Source: Pseudomonadota bacterium
Lineage (GTDB): Bacteria; Pseudomonadota; Gammaproteobacteria; Burkholderiales; Burkholderiaceae_C
Assembly (NCBI GenBank): GCA_021845505.1
Contig: JAJZVU010000011.1
Span: forward strand, 29,744 to 93,743
DNA length: 64,000 nucleotides
Direction: 5' to 3'
The notes beneath the pieces are model-generated. The model did not search any database, had not been told where the DNA came from, and saw only the letters and a list, made by a program, of their open reading frames with translations. Numbering within the stretch: position 1 is the first letter of the stretch; each line of letters starts with the position of its first letter. Of the stretch, positions 35,116-43,995 are shown piece by piece. The position numbers and the translations under genes were made by a program.

Positions 35116-35374
35116 CAAAAATCTATTCTATCGGCACTCGCGTCACCCGGCCAGATGGGGCCCAGGCGACGCGGGTCCATGCGGACCGGCCGTCGCTGCG
35201 GCCGGAAGGAATCGAATCACTCCGCTGTGGTTACCCGTCTTGAGGCGACAGGGCGCATCGCGCCCGGGTCAAGCTCACCGTTTTCGCGACCCGATGCCGC
35301 CCCGGCGGCCGCGCCGGGGCGTGCAGAGGATGTGCCCGAGGATTCGTGGACTGCGGCATGACAGGCTGCGTGGT

Positions 35375-38300
35375 ATGGATGCAATGGGCATGGAGGACGC
35401 GCTCGCCGCTTCGAGCGACGGTTCGACCGGCGGCGACGCCGGCGCCGAGCAGCGCAGGCTGCGCGAACTGCGCGAACTCGCGATCCTGGACACCGAGCCG
35501 CAGGCCCCCTTCGACGCCTTGACGGCGCTGGCGACCGAGATCTTCGGCGTGCCGATGTCCCTGGTGTCGCTGGTGGACGAGGAGCGGCAATGGTTCAAGA
35601 GCCGGGTCGGCGTCGGCGTCGGCCAGACCCCCAGGGCCTGGTCGTTCTGCTCGCGGGCGATCGAGCAGGACGACCTGTTCGAAATTCCCGACGCAGCCGA
35701 GGACCCTCGTTTCCGGCTCAATCCGCTGGTGCTGGGCGACCCGCGCATACGCTACTACGCCGGCGTCCCGCTGCGCACGCCGGGCGGCTGCAAGGTCGGC
35801 ACGCTGTGCATACTCGACCGCAAGCCGCGCCGCCTGGAGCCGCCGCAACGCCAAAGCCTGGCGCGACTGGCCGGACTGGCCGCGCACCTGCTGCAGACCC
35901 ATCGCGCCGCCTGGCAGCTCGACGCCGCCAGCCGCCAGGCACGGAAGATCGCCGCGCTCAACGCGCTGCTGGCGCGCGCCGGACAGGCCGCGGCCACCGC
36001 CGCCAACGAGACCCATCTGCTGCAACAGTCCTGCGCGAACGCGGTCGACTCCACCGGCGTGGCCTGCGCCTGCGTCGTCCGTCCGGTTCGCGGCGCGCGC
36101 CTGCGGGTCGTCGCCTCCAGCCATGCCGCCGACCAGACGCAGCGCGACAGCCTGCTCGACAACCCGCTGCTGCGCGAGCAGGTCGAGCGGGCGTGGCGCA
36201 GGCGCGAGCCCTCGGCGGTGTGCCTGCACGGACTGGCGCCGGGCGCGCCGGCGGGCCAGGCCGCGTCGGCGCTGGTGCTGCCGATCCTGCGCGGCGCCGC
36301 GCCGTGGGCCGTGCTGTGCCTGTCGCTGGCGCCTGCCGACGCCGCGGACCGGGCGGTGCGCGAGTTGCTGGAGGAGTTCGCGATGGTGGTCGGCCGTGGC
36401 CTCGACCGCGTGGAGCGAGCCCGGCAGGAGCACAGGCTGATGACCCTGCAGCGCACGCTGCTGGACAGCGCGCTGGCCGGCATCGTGGTGGTCAAGCGGC
36501 GGCGCATTGTCAGCGCCAACGCCAGCTTCGCCCGCATGCTCGGCTTCGAGGACCCGCAGGATCTGCTGGGCAAGCCCGCGGCGACGATCTGCGCGTCGGA
36601 AGCGGAACGGCATCGCATCGGAGGGCTGTACGGCACTCTGTTCCGCCAGGGGCATGCGTCGGCGATGGACGTGCGACTCGCCCGAAGCGATGGCGAGGAG
36701 TTCATCTGCGACATCTCCGGCGGCGTGGCCACCCACGGCAAGTCGCGCCTGGCTGTGTGGACCGTGCAGGACGTGACCGCCCGCGCGAAGCTGCAGGAAC
36801 AGTTGCGCTTCGAATCCCTGCACGATCCGCTGACCCTGCTGCCGAACCGCCGTGCACTCGACGAGCACCTGCCGCAGGCGCTGGCGCGAGCCAGCCGCGC
36901 GGGCTCGGTGGTGGGCGTGGGCATCATCGACCTCGACGACTTCAAGCCGGTGAACGACCGCTGCGGCCACGAGGTCGGCGACAACCTGCTGCGCGCGTTC
37001 GCGCTGCGACTGCGCCACCAGTTGCGCACCTCGGACTTCCTCGCGCGCCTGGGCGGCGACGAATTCGTCATCGTGGTCGAGGGACTGGCCGCCGACCGCT
37101 CGGCGCGCCAGCTGCGCAGGATCCTGCAGCGCCTGCATGGCGCGGTGCAAACCCCGTTCGCACTGGGCGGCGACATCGCGGCCAGCGTCGGCATGAGCCT
37201 GGGACTGGCGCTGTCGCCCTACCACGGAACCGAGCTCGACACCCTGCTGCGCCAGGCCGACGCCGCGCTCTACCAGGTCAAGGCGCGCAAGGCCACGCGC
37301 GAGCACTGGTGGCAGATCGGAGTCACCGCGAGCGACGAGCCGCGCGAACCGCTGAACCCCGACCCCTACGGCCCCGCCGCGCGCCAGCTGCTGGAGGAAT
37401 GCGCGTCGGCGCTGGGGCAGGTGGTCGAGCGCTTCGTCGGCGAGTTCTACGCATCCACCCGGCGCGACCCTGAGACGGCCGCGGTGCTGGATACGCTGAG
37501 CTCCTGCGGCGTCGACCGGCTGCAGGAGATCCACGCCGAGCACCTGCGCGCGCTGTTCGCGCCCGACATGAGCGCCGAGGCGGCCGGGCGGCGATCGGCC
37601 CGTTCCGGCCTGGTCCACGCGCTGGTCGGCGTCGAGCCCTGGCACCTGATCCAGCCCAGCGGCGAGTTCCGGCGGCTGGCCGCCGAGGTGCTGAGCACCT
37701 CGCACCTTCCGGCACGGGCGCGCCAGGAGGTGTTGCGAGTGGTCGAGGACAGGCTGCAGACCGACCTGCGCGAACAGGCCCGCGCGCTGGCGCGCACCCG
37801 GCAGGCCTACTTCGCCGCGCTGGGCGCGCCGCTTGCCGCGGGCGCGACCACCACCCGCTGGGCCGATGCGCTGCGAGATCTGATCGAGCCCATCGCCGGC
37901 CTTCCCGGAATCCTGGCCTGCTGCATCACCCGTCCGGACGCGCAAAGCCGTTTCCAGGTCGAAGGCGCCGCCGGAACCTGCGGCGCCGAGATCGCGGCGT
38001 TGTTGCGCGAGCCCACCTACACGGTGCATCTCGACCCCGGCCGCCCGACCAGCGGCGGGCTGTCGGCGCTGGCCTGGCGCAGCCGCGAGATCCATGCCAC
38101 GGCCAACTACTCGCGCGACCCGCGGCTGGGTCTGTGGCACCAGCCGATCTCGCGCATCGGCGTGCACAGCCTGATGGCCGTTCCCATCCTGGACGGGCTG
38201 GGAAAGCCCTGCTTCGTGGTCGTGCTGTTCGGCGCCTACCCCAACCAGTTCTCGTCGCTGTGGGTGCGGCAGTTCGCGCTCGCGCTGCAGCAGCGCGCCA

Positions 38301-39358
38301 GTCGGGTGTGGCAGATCTGCAGGGCCGCGGCCACCGATCCGGTGCTGCCGCAGGCCCTCGCGCATGCGTACCGCGACCGGCTGTTCTCCGGCGGGCTGGA
38401 GATGCACGTGCAGCCGATCGTCGACCTGCGCGACGGCAGCTGCCGCAAGGTCGAGGCGCTGGCCAGACTGCGCACCGAGGACGGAGCGCTGGTTCCCCCG
38501 GGGGTCTTCCTGCCCACGCTGGGCGACGCCGAACTCGACCAGCTGTTCCGCCTCGGCCTCGAGCACGCCTGCCGGCAGATGCGGGCCTGGCAGGATGCGG
38601 GCTTGCTGATCGACGTCTCGCTGAACCTGCCCCCCAGCACCCTGCTCGATCCCCAATGCCCGGGCTGGATGGCCGAAGTGCTGCGCGAGCACCGCATCGA
38701 GCCGGCGCGGGTGACCCTGGAACTGCTGGAAAACCAGGACGTGGACCGCGTCGCGCAGGGCGCCGCGCTGCGCGAGCTCAAGCGCCTGGGGGTGGCGCTG
38801 GCGATGGACGACCTGGGCTCGGGCTACAGCAGCCTGCAGCGCCTGTCGTCGCTGCCTTTCGACACCGTCAAGGTGGACCGCAGCCTGACCCTGCAGCTGC
38901 GCAGCGCGCCGCTGGAGACCTTGAGCCTGGTGCGGGCCGTCATCCAGCTGGCGCGCGACCTCAGGCGCCTGGTGGTGGTCGAGGGGGTCGAGGACCTCGG
39001 CGCGATCGAGGCCGCGTGGCTGCTGGGCGCTCAGCTGGTGCAGGGCTACGGCATCGCACGCCCGATGCCCATGGCCGAGTTCGCGGCCTGGCGCGCGCGG
39101 TTCCGGCTGCCGGTCGAGCGGGGCACGATCCAGACCCACCTGGGGGCGCTCGCGGCATTGCGCTTCGCCGACCCGGCGAACCACGGCAACTCGGCCGGCA
39201 ACGGGCAGGTCGAGGCCTTCCTCGCGGCGAACGGGGCGCCGGCCGCCGACCCGGGTGCTGCGGCCTCACGGCCCGCCGCCGGCCCGTTCACCAGCGATCT
39301 CGACAGGTCGCGATGGGTCGGTTGGCTGGTCGCGCAGATCCGCCAGCCCGACAGCTGA
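35375..39358 (+). CDS. Multidomain GAF-GAF-PAS-GGDEF-globin-like-GAF-EAL protein
   Basis: A 1327-residue cytosolic c-di-GMP enzyme. GAF domains sit at about 40-175 and 200-345 and PAS at 360-465. The GGDEF domain (480-640) has intact LGGDEF near 557. A globin-coupled-sensor-like segment follows (about 660-810) with GLVHALVGVEPWHL, His near 747 in the proximal-heme position. A third GAF spans 825-980. The EAL domain (about 995-1250) has VEALARLR, LNLPPS, MDDLGSGYSS, VKVDRS, VVEGVED and QGYGIARP, so metal and substrate residues are kept. Both synthesis and hydrolysis of c-di-GMP are possible, tuned by gas or redox input. The ATG at 35375 is chosen because upstream codons are Pro/Arg-rich. Heme binding is inference. 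Confidence 0.88.
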   Translation: MDAMGMEDALAASSDGSTGGDAGAEQRRLRELRELAILDTEPQAPFDALTALATEIFGVPMSLVSLVDEERQWFKSRVGVGVGQTPRAWSFCSRAIEQDDLFEIPDAAEDPRFRLNPLVLGDPRIRYYAGVPLRTPGGCKVGTLCILDRKPRRLEPPQRQSLARLAGLAAHLLQTHRAAWQLDAASRQARKIAALNALLARAGQAAATAANETHLLQQSCANAVDSTGVACACVVRPVRGARLRVVASSHAADQTQRDSLLDNPLLREQVERAWRRREPSAVCLHGLAPGAPAGQAASALVLPILRGAAPWAVLCLSLAPADAADRAVRELLEEFAMVVGRGLDRVERARQEHRLMTLQRTLLDSALAGIVVVKRRRIVSANASFARMLGFEDPQDLLGKPAATICASEAERHRIGGLYGTLFRQGHASAMDVRLARSDGEEFICDISGGVATHGKSRLAVWTVQDVTARAKLQEQLRFESLHDPLTLLPNRRALDEHLPQALARASRAGSVVGVGIIDLDDFKPVNDRCGHEVGDNLLRAFALRLRHQLRTSDFLARLGGDEFVIVVEGLAADRSARQLRRILQRLHGAVQTPFALGGDIAASVGMSLGLALSPYHGTELDTLLRQADAALYQVKARKATREHWWQIGVTASDEPREPLNPDPYGPAARQLLEECASALGQVVERFVGEFYASTRRDPETAAVLDTLSSCGVDRLQEIHAEHLRALFAPDMSAEAAGRRSARSGLVHALVGVEPWHLIQPSGEFRRLAAEVLSTSHLPARARQEVLRVVEDRLQTDLREQARALARTRQAYFAALGAPLAAGATTTRWADALRDLIEPIAGLPGILACCITRPDAQSRFQVEGAAGTCGAEIAALLREPTYTVHLDPGRPTSGGLSALAWRSREIHATANYSRDPRLGLWHQPISRIGVHSLMAVPILDGLGKPCFVVVLFGAYPNQFSSLWVRQFALALQQRASRVWQICRAAATDPVLPQALAHAYRDRLFSGGLEMHVQPIVDLRDGSCRKVEALARLRTEDGALVPPGVFLPTLGDAELDQLFRLGLEHACRQMRAWQDAGLLIDVSLNLPPSTLLDPQCPGWMAEVLREHRIEPARVTLELLENQDVDRVAQGAALRELKRLGVALAMDDLGSGYSSLQRLSSLPFDTVKVDRSLTLQLRSAPLETLSLVRAVIQLARDLRRLVVVEGVEDLGAIEAAWLLGAQLVQGYGIARPMPMAEFAAWRARFRLPVERGTIQTHLGALAALRFADPANHGNSAGNGQVEAFLAANGAPAADPGAAASRPAAGPFTSDLDRSRWVGWLVAQIRQPDS

Positions 39359-39382
39359 GCAGGCCAGGCCCCACAAACAGCA

Positions 39383-39439
39383 AGGCCCCGCAGCTCACGC
39401 TACGGGGCCTCGATCGCCGCCGTCGCAGCGCGACGGCGG
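39383..39439 (-). terminator. Two hairpins downstream of the cold-shock gene
   Basis: Between convergent stops at 39358 and 39454 lie a 10-bp stem with a 3-base loop (39417-39439) and an 8-bp stem AGGCCCCG/CGGGGCCT with a 12-base loop (39383-39410). The latter is followed on the minus strand by TTGCTGTTTG, a weak U-rich tail. They probably terminate cspA transcripts and perhaps those of the opposite gene. Confidence 0.6.
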
Positions 39440-39453
39440 GCGCGGCGCTCGCG

Positions 39454-39666
39454 TTACAGCGCGCGGATGTTGGTCGCCTGCGGGCCCTTCGGGCCGTCCT
39501 TGACCTCGAACTCGACCTTCGCGCCCTCGGCGAGGGTACGGAAGCCGCCGTTGTTGCGGATCTCGCTATGGTGCGCGAACAGGTCCTTGCCGCCGTCGCT
39601 GGGAGCGATGAAGCCGAAGCCCTTGCCGTCGTTGAACCACTTGACGATACCGGTCTGAGTAGCCAT
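39454..39666 (-). CDS. cspA: Cold-shock-domain protein (CspA family)
   Basis: A 70-residue single cold-shock domain: [15 protein letters not shown] contains RNP1 (KGFGFI), RNP2 is DLFAHHSEI (the common form is VFVHFS), and the protein ends QATNIRAL as usual. It binds single-stranded RNA/DNA as an RNA chaperone. The ATG at 39666 has AAGGA upstream. A long leader of about 200 nt is predicted (promoter at 39877-39885), as in cold-inducible csp mRNAs. Confidence 0.95.
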   Translation of the reverse strand: MATQTGIVKWFNDGKGFGFIAPSDGGKDLFAHHSEIRNNGGFRTLAEGAKVEFEVKDGPKGPQATNIRAL

Positions 39667-39885
39667 GGTGTTTCCTTGGAAATGCCAAATCAAAGCCAAT
39701 GAACTCCGGACGCGCCCATCGCGTTCGGAGACAGAAACACCCAAGAACAATCAGCGGGGGGGTGAAGCTGAAGCGTGCCGCCCGCGAAAGGAAGACCTTC
39801 GGGGAACCTTCAAGAAGGCCGGCGGGGCTGCAGACGAGACCTTGGAAGAGCGGTCTTGCGCGAATCTATCCCGGCCATCGTACCA
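39667..39885 (-). promoter_or_regulatory. Putative cspA promoter and long 5' leader
   Basis: On the minus strand TGGTACGAT at about 39877-39885 is an extended -10 element; transcription would begin near 39870 and leave a leader of about 204 nt before the ATG. Long structured leaders act as thermosensors in csp genes; no detailed fold was derived here. No coding frame is evident in this interval. Confidence 0.5.
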
Positions 39886-39927
39886 CGACCGCGGTTTTCG
39901 CGCAGGCCGCGCGACAGCCGGCCCGCG

Positions 39928-40611
39928 TCACGGCAGCAGGCGGTAGCCCGCTCCGCTTTCGGTCAGCAGATGGCGCGGCCTGGCCGGCTCCGGCTCCAGC
40001 TTGTGCCTGAGGCGGCCCATGTACACCCGCACGTAGTGCGGGCTCTCCACCGCATGAGGCCCCCAGACCTCGCGCAGCAGCCGTCGATGGGTCAGCAGCG
40101 CTCCGGCATGGCGCGCCAGCACCTCGAGCAACCGATACTCCACCGGGGTCAACCGCACAGGCACGCCCTGCCTGGCGACCGACTGCCTGGCCAGGTCGAT
40201 CACCACGTCGCCGAAGCGCAGCGTGGTGCCCTCATCGGTGGTGCCCCGGCGGCGCAGCGCCGCGCGCACCCGCGCCAGCAGTTCGGCGACGCCGAACGGC
40301 TTGGTCAGGTAGTCGTCGGCGCCCAGGTCGAGCGCGCCGACCTTCGCGCCTTCGTCGTTCCGCGCCGACAGCACGATCACCGGCGCCTGGCTCCAGGCGC
40401 GAAAGCGCCGCAGGAACTGCGTGCCGTCGGCATCGGGCAGCCCGAGGTCGAGCAGCACCAGCTCGGGGTGGCGCGCCGCGGCGTCGATCAGTGCGCGCGC
40501 GCACTGCTGCGCCTCGTGCACCCGGTAGCCCTCGGCCTGCAGCGCCGAGCGGACGAAGCCGCGGATCTCGGGCTCATCCTCGACCAACAGGATCAGTGGC
40601 TGGGGTTTCAT
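39928..40611 (-). CDS. kdpE: KdpE, response regulator of the Kdp system
   Basis: A 227-residue OmpR-type regulator: receiver with ILLVEDEPEIRGF, phosphoacceptor in LVLLDLGLPDADG and YLTKPF, then a winged-helix DNA-binding domain (LTPVEYRLLEVLARHAGALL ... VRVYMGRLRHKLE). It activates kdpFABC under potassium limitation or osmotic stress. Its start lies inside the kdpD 3' end (overlap of 38 bp); an ATG at 40620 is an alternative three codons upstream. It is the last gene of the kdpFABCDE array. Confidence 0.96.
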   Translation of the reverse strand: MKPQPLILLVEDEPEIRGFVRSALQAEGYRVHEAQQCARALIDAAARHPELVLLDLGLPDADGTQFLRRFRAWSQAPVIVLSARNDEGAKVGALDLGADDYLTKPFGVAELLARVRAALRRRGTTDEGTTLRFGDVVIDLARQSVARQGVPVRLTPVEYRLLEVLARHAGALLTHRRLLREVWGPHAVESPHYVRVYMGRLRHKLEPEPARPRHLLTESGAGYRLLP

Positions 40612-43312
40612 CGAGGCCATCCGCGGCGCCGGGCGGCGATGCCTGCAAGGGTAGCGTGAAGCTGAAGCTGGCGCCGCCCTGCGGCCGGTTCGACGCGCCG
40701 ATGCGGCCTCCGTGCGCCTCGATCACCGAGCGGCAGATCGCCAGCCCGAGGCCCATCCCGGGGACGCTGGACTCGGCGTGGCCGCGGGCGAACTTGTCGA
40801 ACAGCTCCTGCTCGCGCCCGCGCGGCAGCCCCGGCCCCTCGTCCCACACCACGACCTGCAGGAAGCGCCCCTGCGAACGCGCGCGCACGCCGATGCGGGT
40901 GCCCGGCGGGGTGTACTTCAGCGCGTTGTCGAGCAGGTTGACGAACACCCGCTCGAGCAGCTGCGCGTCGGCCTGCACCAGCGGGAGCTCCGCCGGCAGA
41001 TCCAGCTCCAGCGGATGCTGGGCGACCTGCTCGTCGTCGAGCGCGCGCAGCGCGCTGCCCAGCACTTCCTCCAGCGACTGCCAGTCCTTGCGCAACGTCA
41101 CCTTGCCCGACTGCAAGCGCGCCATCTCCAGCATGTCGTCGACCATCTTGGCGAGCCTGCGGGCCTGCCTGCCGATCGATGCGGCCTGCTCGGCCAGCGC
41201 AGCCGGAGCGCCCGCCGCGTGCATGCGCAACACCTCGGCCGCCCCGATCAGCGAGGTCAGCGGCGTGCGCAGGTCGTGCGACAGGGCCGACAGCACCGAA
41301 TTGCGCAGGCGCTCGGCCTCCATCGCCAGCAGGGTCTGCTGCGCCACGTCGACGAAGTGCACCCGCTCCAGCGCGATGGCGATCTGCGTGGCGATGGTGT
41401 CGAGCAACCTGCGCTGTTCCGGGATCAGCACGCTGCGCGGCGTGCCGGGAGCGACGACCAGCACCCCGCGCACCCGCATCGGCGCCTTCAGCGCCAGGTA
41501 CAGCAGCGGCAGCGCCGGCAGCGTGTTGGTGCCGATCCCCGCCGCTTCGGCGTGCTCGACGCACCAGCGCGCGAGGTCGCCGTCGATGTCCTCGATCGCG
41601 CCGCCGGGATCGGGCGAGTCGGCCTCGCGCAGGCTCTCGTCGTTGCCCAGCAGGAGCAGCGCGGCGCGGGCGCGAAAGCCGTTGCGTACGTACTGCAGCC
41701 CGAAATCGACCACCTGCTCGACCGTCAGCGCGCCCGACAGGTCGCGCGACAGCGCGTACAGGTCGCGGGTGCGGCGCTCGCGCTGGTTGGCCACGCGCAC
41801 CTGGTAGCGCAGGCCCGCCGTGAGATGCCCGATGAGCAGGCCGACGCCGAGCATCACGCCGAAGGTGAACAGGTACTGCACGTCGCTGACGGCGAAGGAG
41901 TACTTCGGCGGCACGTAGAAGAAATCGAAGGCCAGCACGTTGACGAAGGCCGCCAGCACGGCCGGGCCGCGGCCCAGGCGCCAGGCCACCAGCACGACAC
42001 CGACGAGGAACAGCATGACGATGTTCGACAGGTGGAAGTACCAGCTCAGCGGAACCGCCACCAGCGTCAGCGCGGCGCTGCCCGCCAGGGCCCACGCATA
42101 GTCGCGCCACGGCAGCGCGCGGGCCTCGGCGCCGGCGCCCGGCGCCGAGGCGGCCGCGGGCTGCGCGTCGGCCTCGGGCGCCAGCAGCACCAGGTCGAGG
42201 TCCGGCGCCAGCACCCCCAGCGCCCGGGAGAAGGACGCACGCCAGGCCTCGCGCCACCACGCCCGTCTGCGGTGGCGCGCCATGACGACGCGGTTGAGGT
42301 TGTGGACGCGCGCATAGGCCAGCACTTCGGCGGGCGCGTGCTGGCCAGCCAGCACGGCGGTGTGCGCGCCGAGGTCGCGCCCGAGCTGCAGCAGTTTCAG
42401 GATCGCCGCGCGCCGCGCCTCGGGAAGCTGCTGCAGCGGCGGCGTCTCGGCGTAGACGACGTGCCAGCGCGCGTGCAGTGCCTCGGCCAGCCGCGCCGCC
42501 GCGCGCACCAGGCTCGGCCCGTTGTCGGGTCCGACGCATACCAGCAGCGCCTCGGACGCGCTCCACACCTCGCCGCCGACCTGGCTGCTGCGGTAGCTGC
42601 GCATCTGGCTGTCGACGCGCTCGGCGGTCAGGCGCAGCGCGAGCTGCCGCAGCGCGAGCAGGTTGCCCTTGCGGAAGAAGTTCTGCAGCGCTCGCGCCGC
42701 CTGTGCGGCGACGTAGACCTTGCCCTCGCGCAAGCGCTGCAGCAGCTCGTCGGGAGTCAGGTCGACGAGCACGACGTCGGCCGCCTGCTGGAACAGGCTG
42801 TCCGGGACCGTCTCGCGCACGGGCACCTCGGCGATGCTGGCGACGATGTGGCTGACGCTGTCCAGATGCTGCACGTTGAGCGTCGTGAAGACGTCGATTC
42901 CGGCGGCTAGCAACTCCTCGACGTCCTGCCAGCGCTTCGGGTGACGGCTGCCGGCGGCATTGCTGTGCGCCAGCTCGTCGACCAGCAGCACCGCGGGCCG
43001 GCGCTGCAACGCGCCGGCCAGGTCGAATTCGCCGGCGCCGCGCGCGCCCCCCTGCGGCGGCAGGCGCGGCAACACCTCCAGGCCTTCGAGAAGGCGCTCG
43101 GTCTCGGCTCGGCCGTGGGTCTCGACGACTCCGCACACGACGTCGACTCCCTTGGCGCGCAGCTGCTGCGCCGCGCCGAGCATCGCGTAGGTCTTGCCCA
43201 CGCCCGGGGACGCGCCGAAGAAGATCCTCAACCGGCCCTCGCCGGCCGAGTGCTCCTGTCGCTCGACCTCGCGCAGCAGCGCGTCGGGGTCGGGGCGTTG
43301 CTCCTCGGTCAT
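40574..43312 (-). CDS. kdpD: KdpD, potassium-responsive sensor histidine kinase
   Basis: A 912-residue sensor. The N-terminal KdpD domain has Walker A FGASPGVGKTYAML and DELAHSNAAGSRHPKRWQDV. A Usp-like domain is at about 250-375, four transmembrane helices at about 400-500, a GAF domain follows, then the HisKA box SALSHDLRTPLTSLIG with H679 and HATPase motifs (NLLDNALKYTP, DEGPGLP, GMGLGLAI). Full length for the family and unbroken. It phosphorylates KdpE. It lies 79 bp downstream of kdpC and overlaps kdpE. Confidence 0.97.
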   Translation of the reverse strand: MTEEQRPDPDALLREVERQEHSAGEGRLRIFFGASPGVGKTYAMLGAAQQLRAKGVDVVCGVVETHGRAETERLLEGLEVLPRLPPQGGARGAGEFDLAGALQRRPAVLLVDELAHSNAAGSRHPKRWQDVEELLAAGIDVFTTLNVQHLDSVSHIVASIAEVPVRETVPDSLFQQAADVVLVDLTPDELLQRLREGKVYVAAQAARALQNFFRKGNLLALRQLALRLTAERVDSQMRSYRSSQVGGEVWSASEALLVCVGPDNGPSLVRAAARLAEALHARWHVVYAETPPLQQLPEARRAAILKLLQLGRDLGAHTAVLAGQHAPAEVLAYARVHNLNRVVMARHRRRAWWREAWRASFSRALGVLAPDLDLVLLAPEADAQPAAASAPGAGAEARALPWRDYAWALAGSAALTLVAVPLSWYFHLSNIVMLFLVGVVLVAWRLGRGPAVLAAFVNVLAFDFFYVPPKYSFAVSDVQYLFTFGVMLGVGLLIGHLTAGLRYQVRVANQRERRTRDLYALSRDLSGALTVEQVVDFGLQYVRNGFRARAALLLLGNDESLREADSPDPGGAIEDIDGDLARWCVEHAEAAGIGTNTLPALPLLYLALKAPMRVRGVLVVAPGTPRSVLIPEQRRLLDTIATQIAIALERVHFVDVAQQTLLAMEAERLRNSVLSALSHDLRTPLTSLIGAAEVLRMHAAGAPAALAEQAASIGRQARRLAKMVDDMLEMARLQSGKVTLRKDWQSLEEVLGSALRALDDEQVAQHPLELDLPAELPLVQADAQLLERVFVNLLDNALKYTPPGTRIGVRARSQGRFLQVVVWDEGPGLPRGREQELFDKFARGHAESSVPGMGLGLAICRSVIEAHGGRIGASNRPQGGASFSFTLPLQASPPGAADGLDETPATDPVGRG

Positions 43313-43391
43313 CGCGGGCTGCGGGTGGGGGGAAAGCGCATGGCGGGGACTTGCAAGGGCGAGCCCCCGCGCCGGCGGCGGCTCGCCCGCA

Positions 43392-43982
43392 TCATCGCAC
43401 GCGCGCCGGATGCAGTCCGTCGAGCGCCAGGTTCAGTCGCAGCACATCGACCCGCGGCTCGCCGAACACCCCCAGCCACGGCCTGCGCGCATGGCGCACG
43501 AGCAGCTCGCGCACCTGGCTCACCTGCAGGCCGCGGGCGCGGGCCACGCGCCGCACCTGGTAGTCGGCAGCGGCCAGGCTGATGTCCGGGTCCAGCCCGG
43601 AGCCCGAAGCGGTGACCAGGTCGACCGGGACCGGCTTGCCGGCCTCGGCCGGGTCGGCGCTGCGCAGCGCCTCGACGTTGGCCTTCACCGCCGCCAACTC
43701 CGCAGGGTTCGTCGGCCCGAGGTTGGAGCCACCCGAGGCCAGGCCGTTGTAGGGCTGCGGCGAGGTCGCCGACGGCCGACCCCAGAAGTACTTCGGCGCC
43801 GAGAACGACTGCCCGATCAACGCCGAGCCGACCGGCCTTCCGGCCACGGCGAGCACCGAGCCGTTGGCCTGCCACGGAAACACCGCCTGCGCCAGTGCGG
43901 TGACCAGCAACGGGTAGACCAGGCCCAGCAGCAGCGTGAAGCCGACGAACAGGGTCAACGCGGGGCGAAGGAGTCGCGACAT
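43392..43982 (-). CDS. kdpC: KdpC, potassium-transporting ATPase subunit C
   Basis: A 196-residue subunit with a single N-terminal membrane helix (PALTLFVGFTLLLGLVYPLL) and the periplasmic KdpC domain: SALIGQSFSAPKYFWGRPSA, ASGGSNLGPTNP and SGSGLDPDIS are diagnostic. It stabilises the KdpA-KdpB complex. It starts 13 bp after kdpB stops. Confidence 0.97.
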   Translation of the reverse strand: MSRLLRPALTLFVGFTLLLGLVYPLLVTALAQAVFPWQANGSVLAVAGRPVGSALIGQSFSAPKYFWGRPSATSPQPYNGLASGGSNLGPTNPAELAAVKANVEALRSADPAEAGKPVPVDLVTASGSGLDPDISLAAADYQVRRVARARGLQVSQVRELLVRHARRPWLGVFGEPRVDVLRLNLALDGLHPARVR

Positions 43983-43995
43983 GGAATGCTCCGTC

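Noticed and set aside
35113..35361. An 82-codon plus-strand frame before the GGDEF/EAL gene
   Set aside because: Starts inside the AT-rich regulatory motif, has no ribosome site and an Arg/Ser/Pro-rich product without pattern.
35116..35374. A c-di-GMP riboswitch upstream of the GGDEF/EAL gene
   Set aside because: Only one short GC stem was visible; the conserved GEMM core was not found.
35231..39184. A 1317-codon minus-strand open frame antisense to the GGDEF/EAL gene
   Set aside because: Same GC-driven artefact. No motif and no ribosome site; the plus strand encodes six or more recognisable domains.
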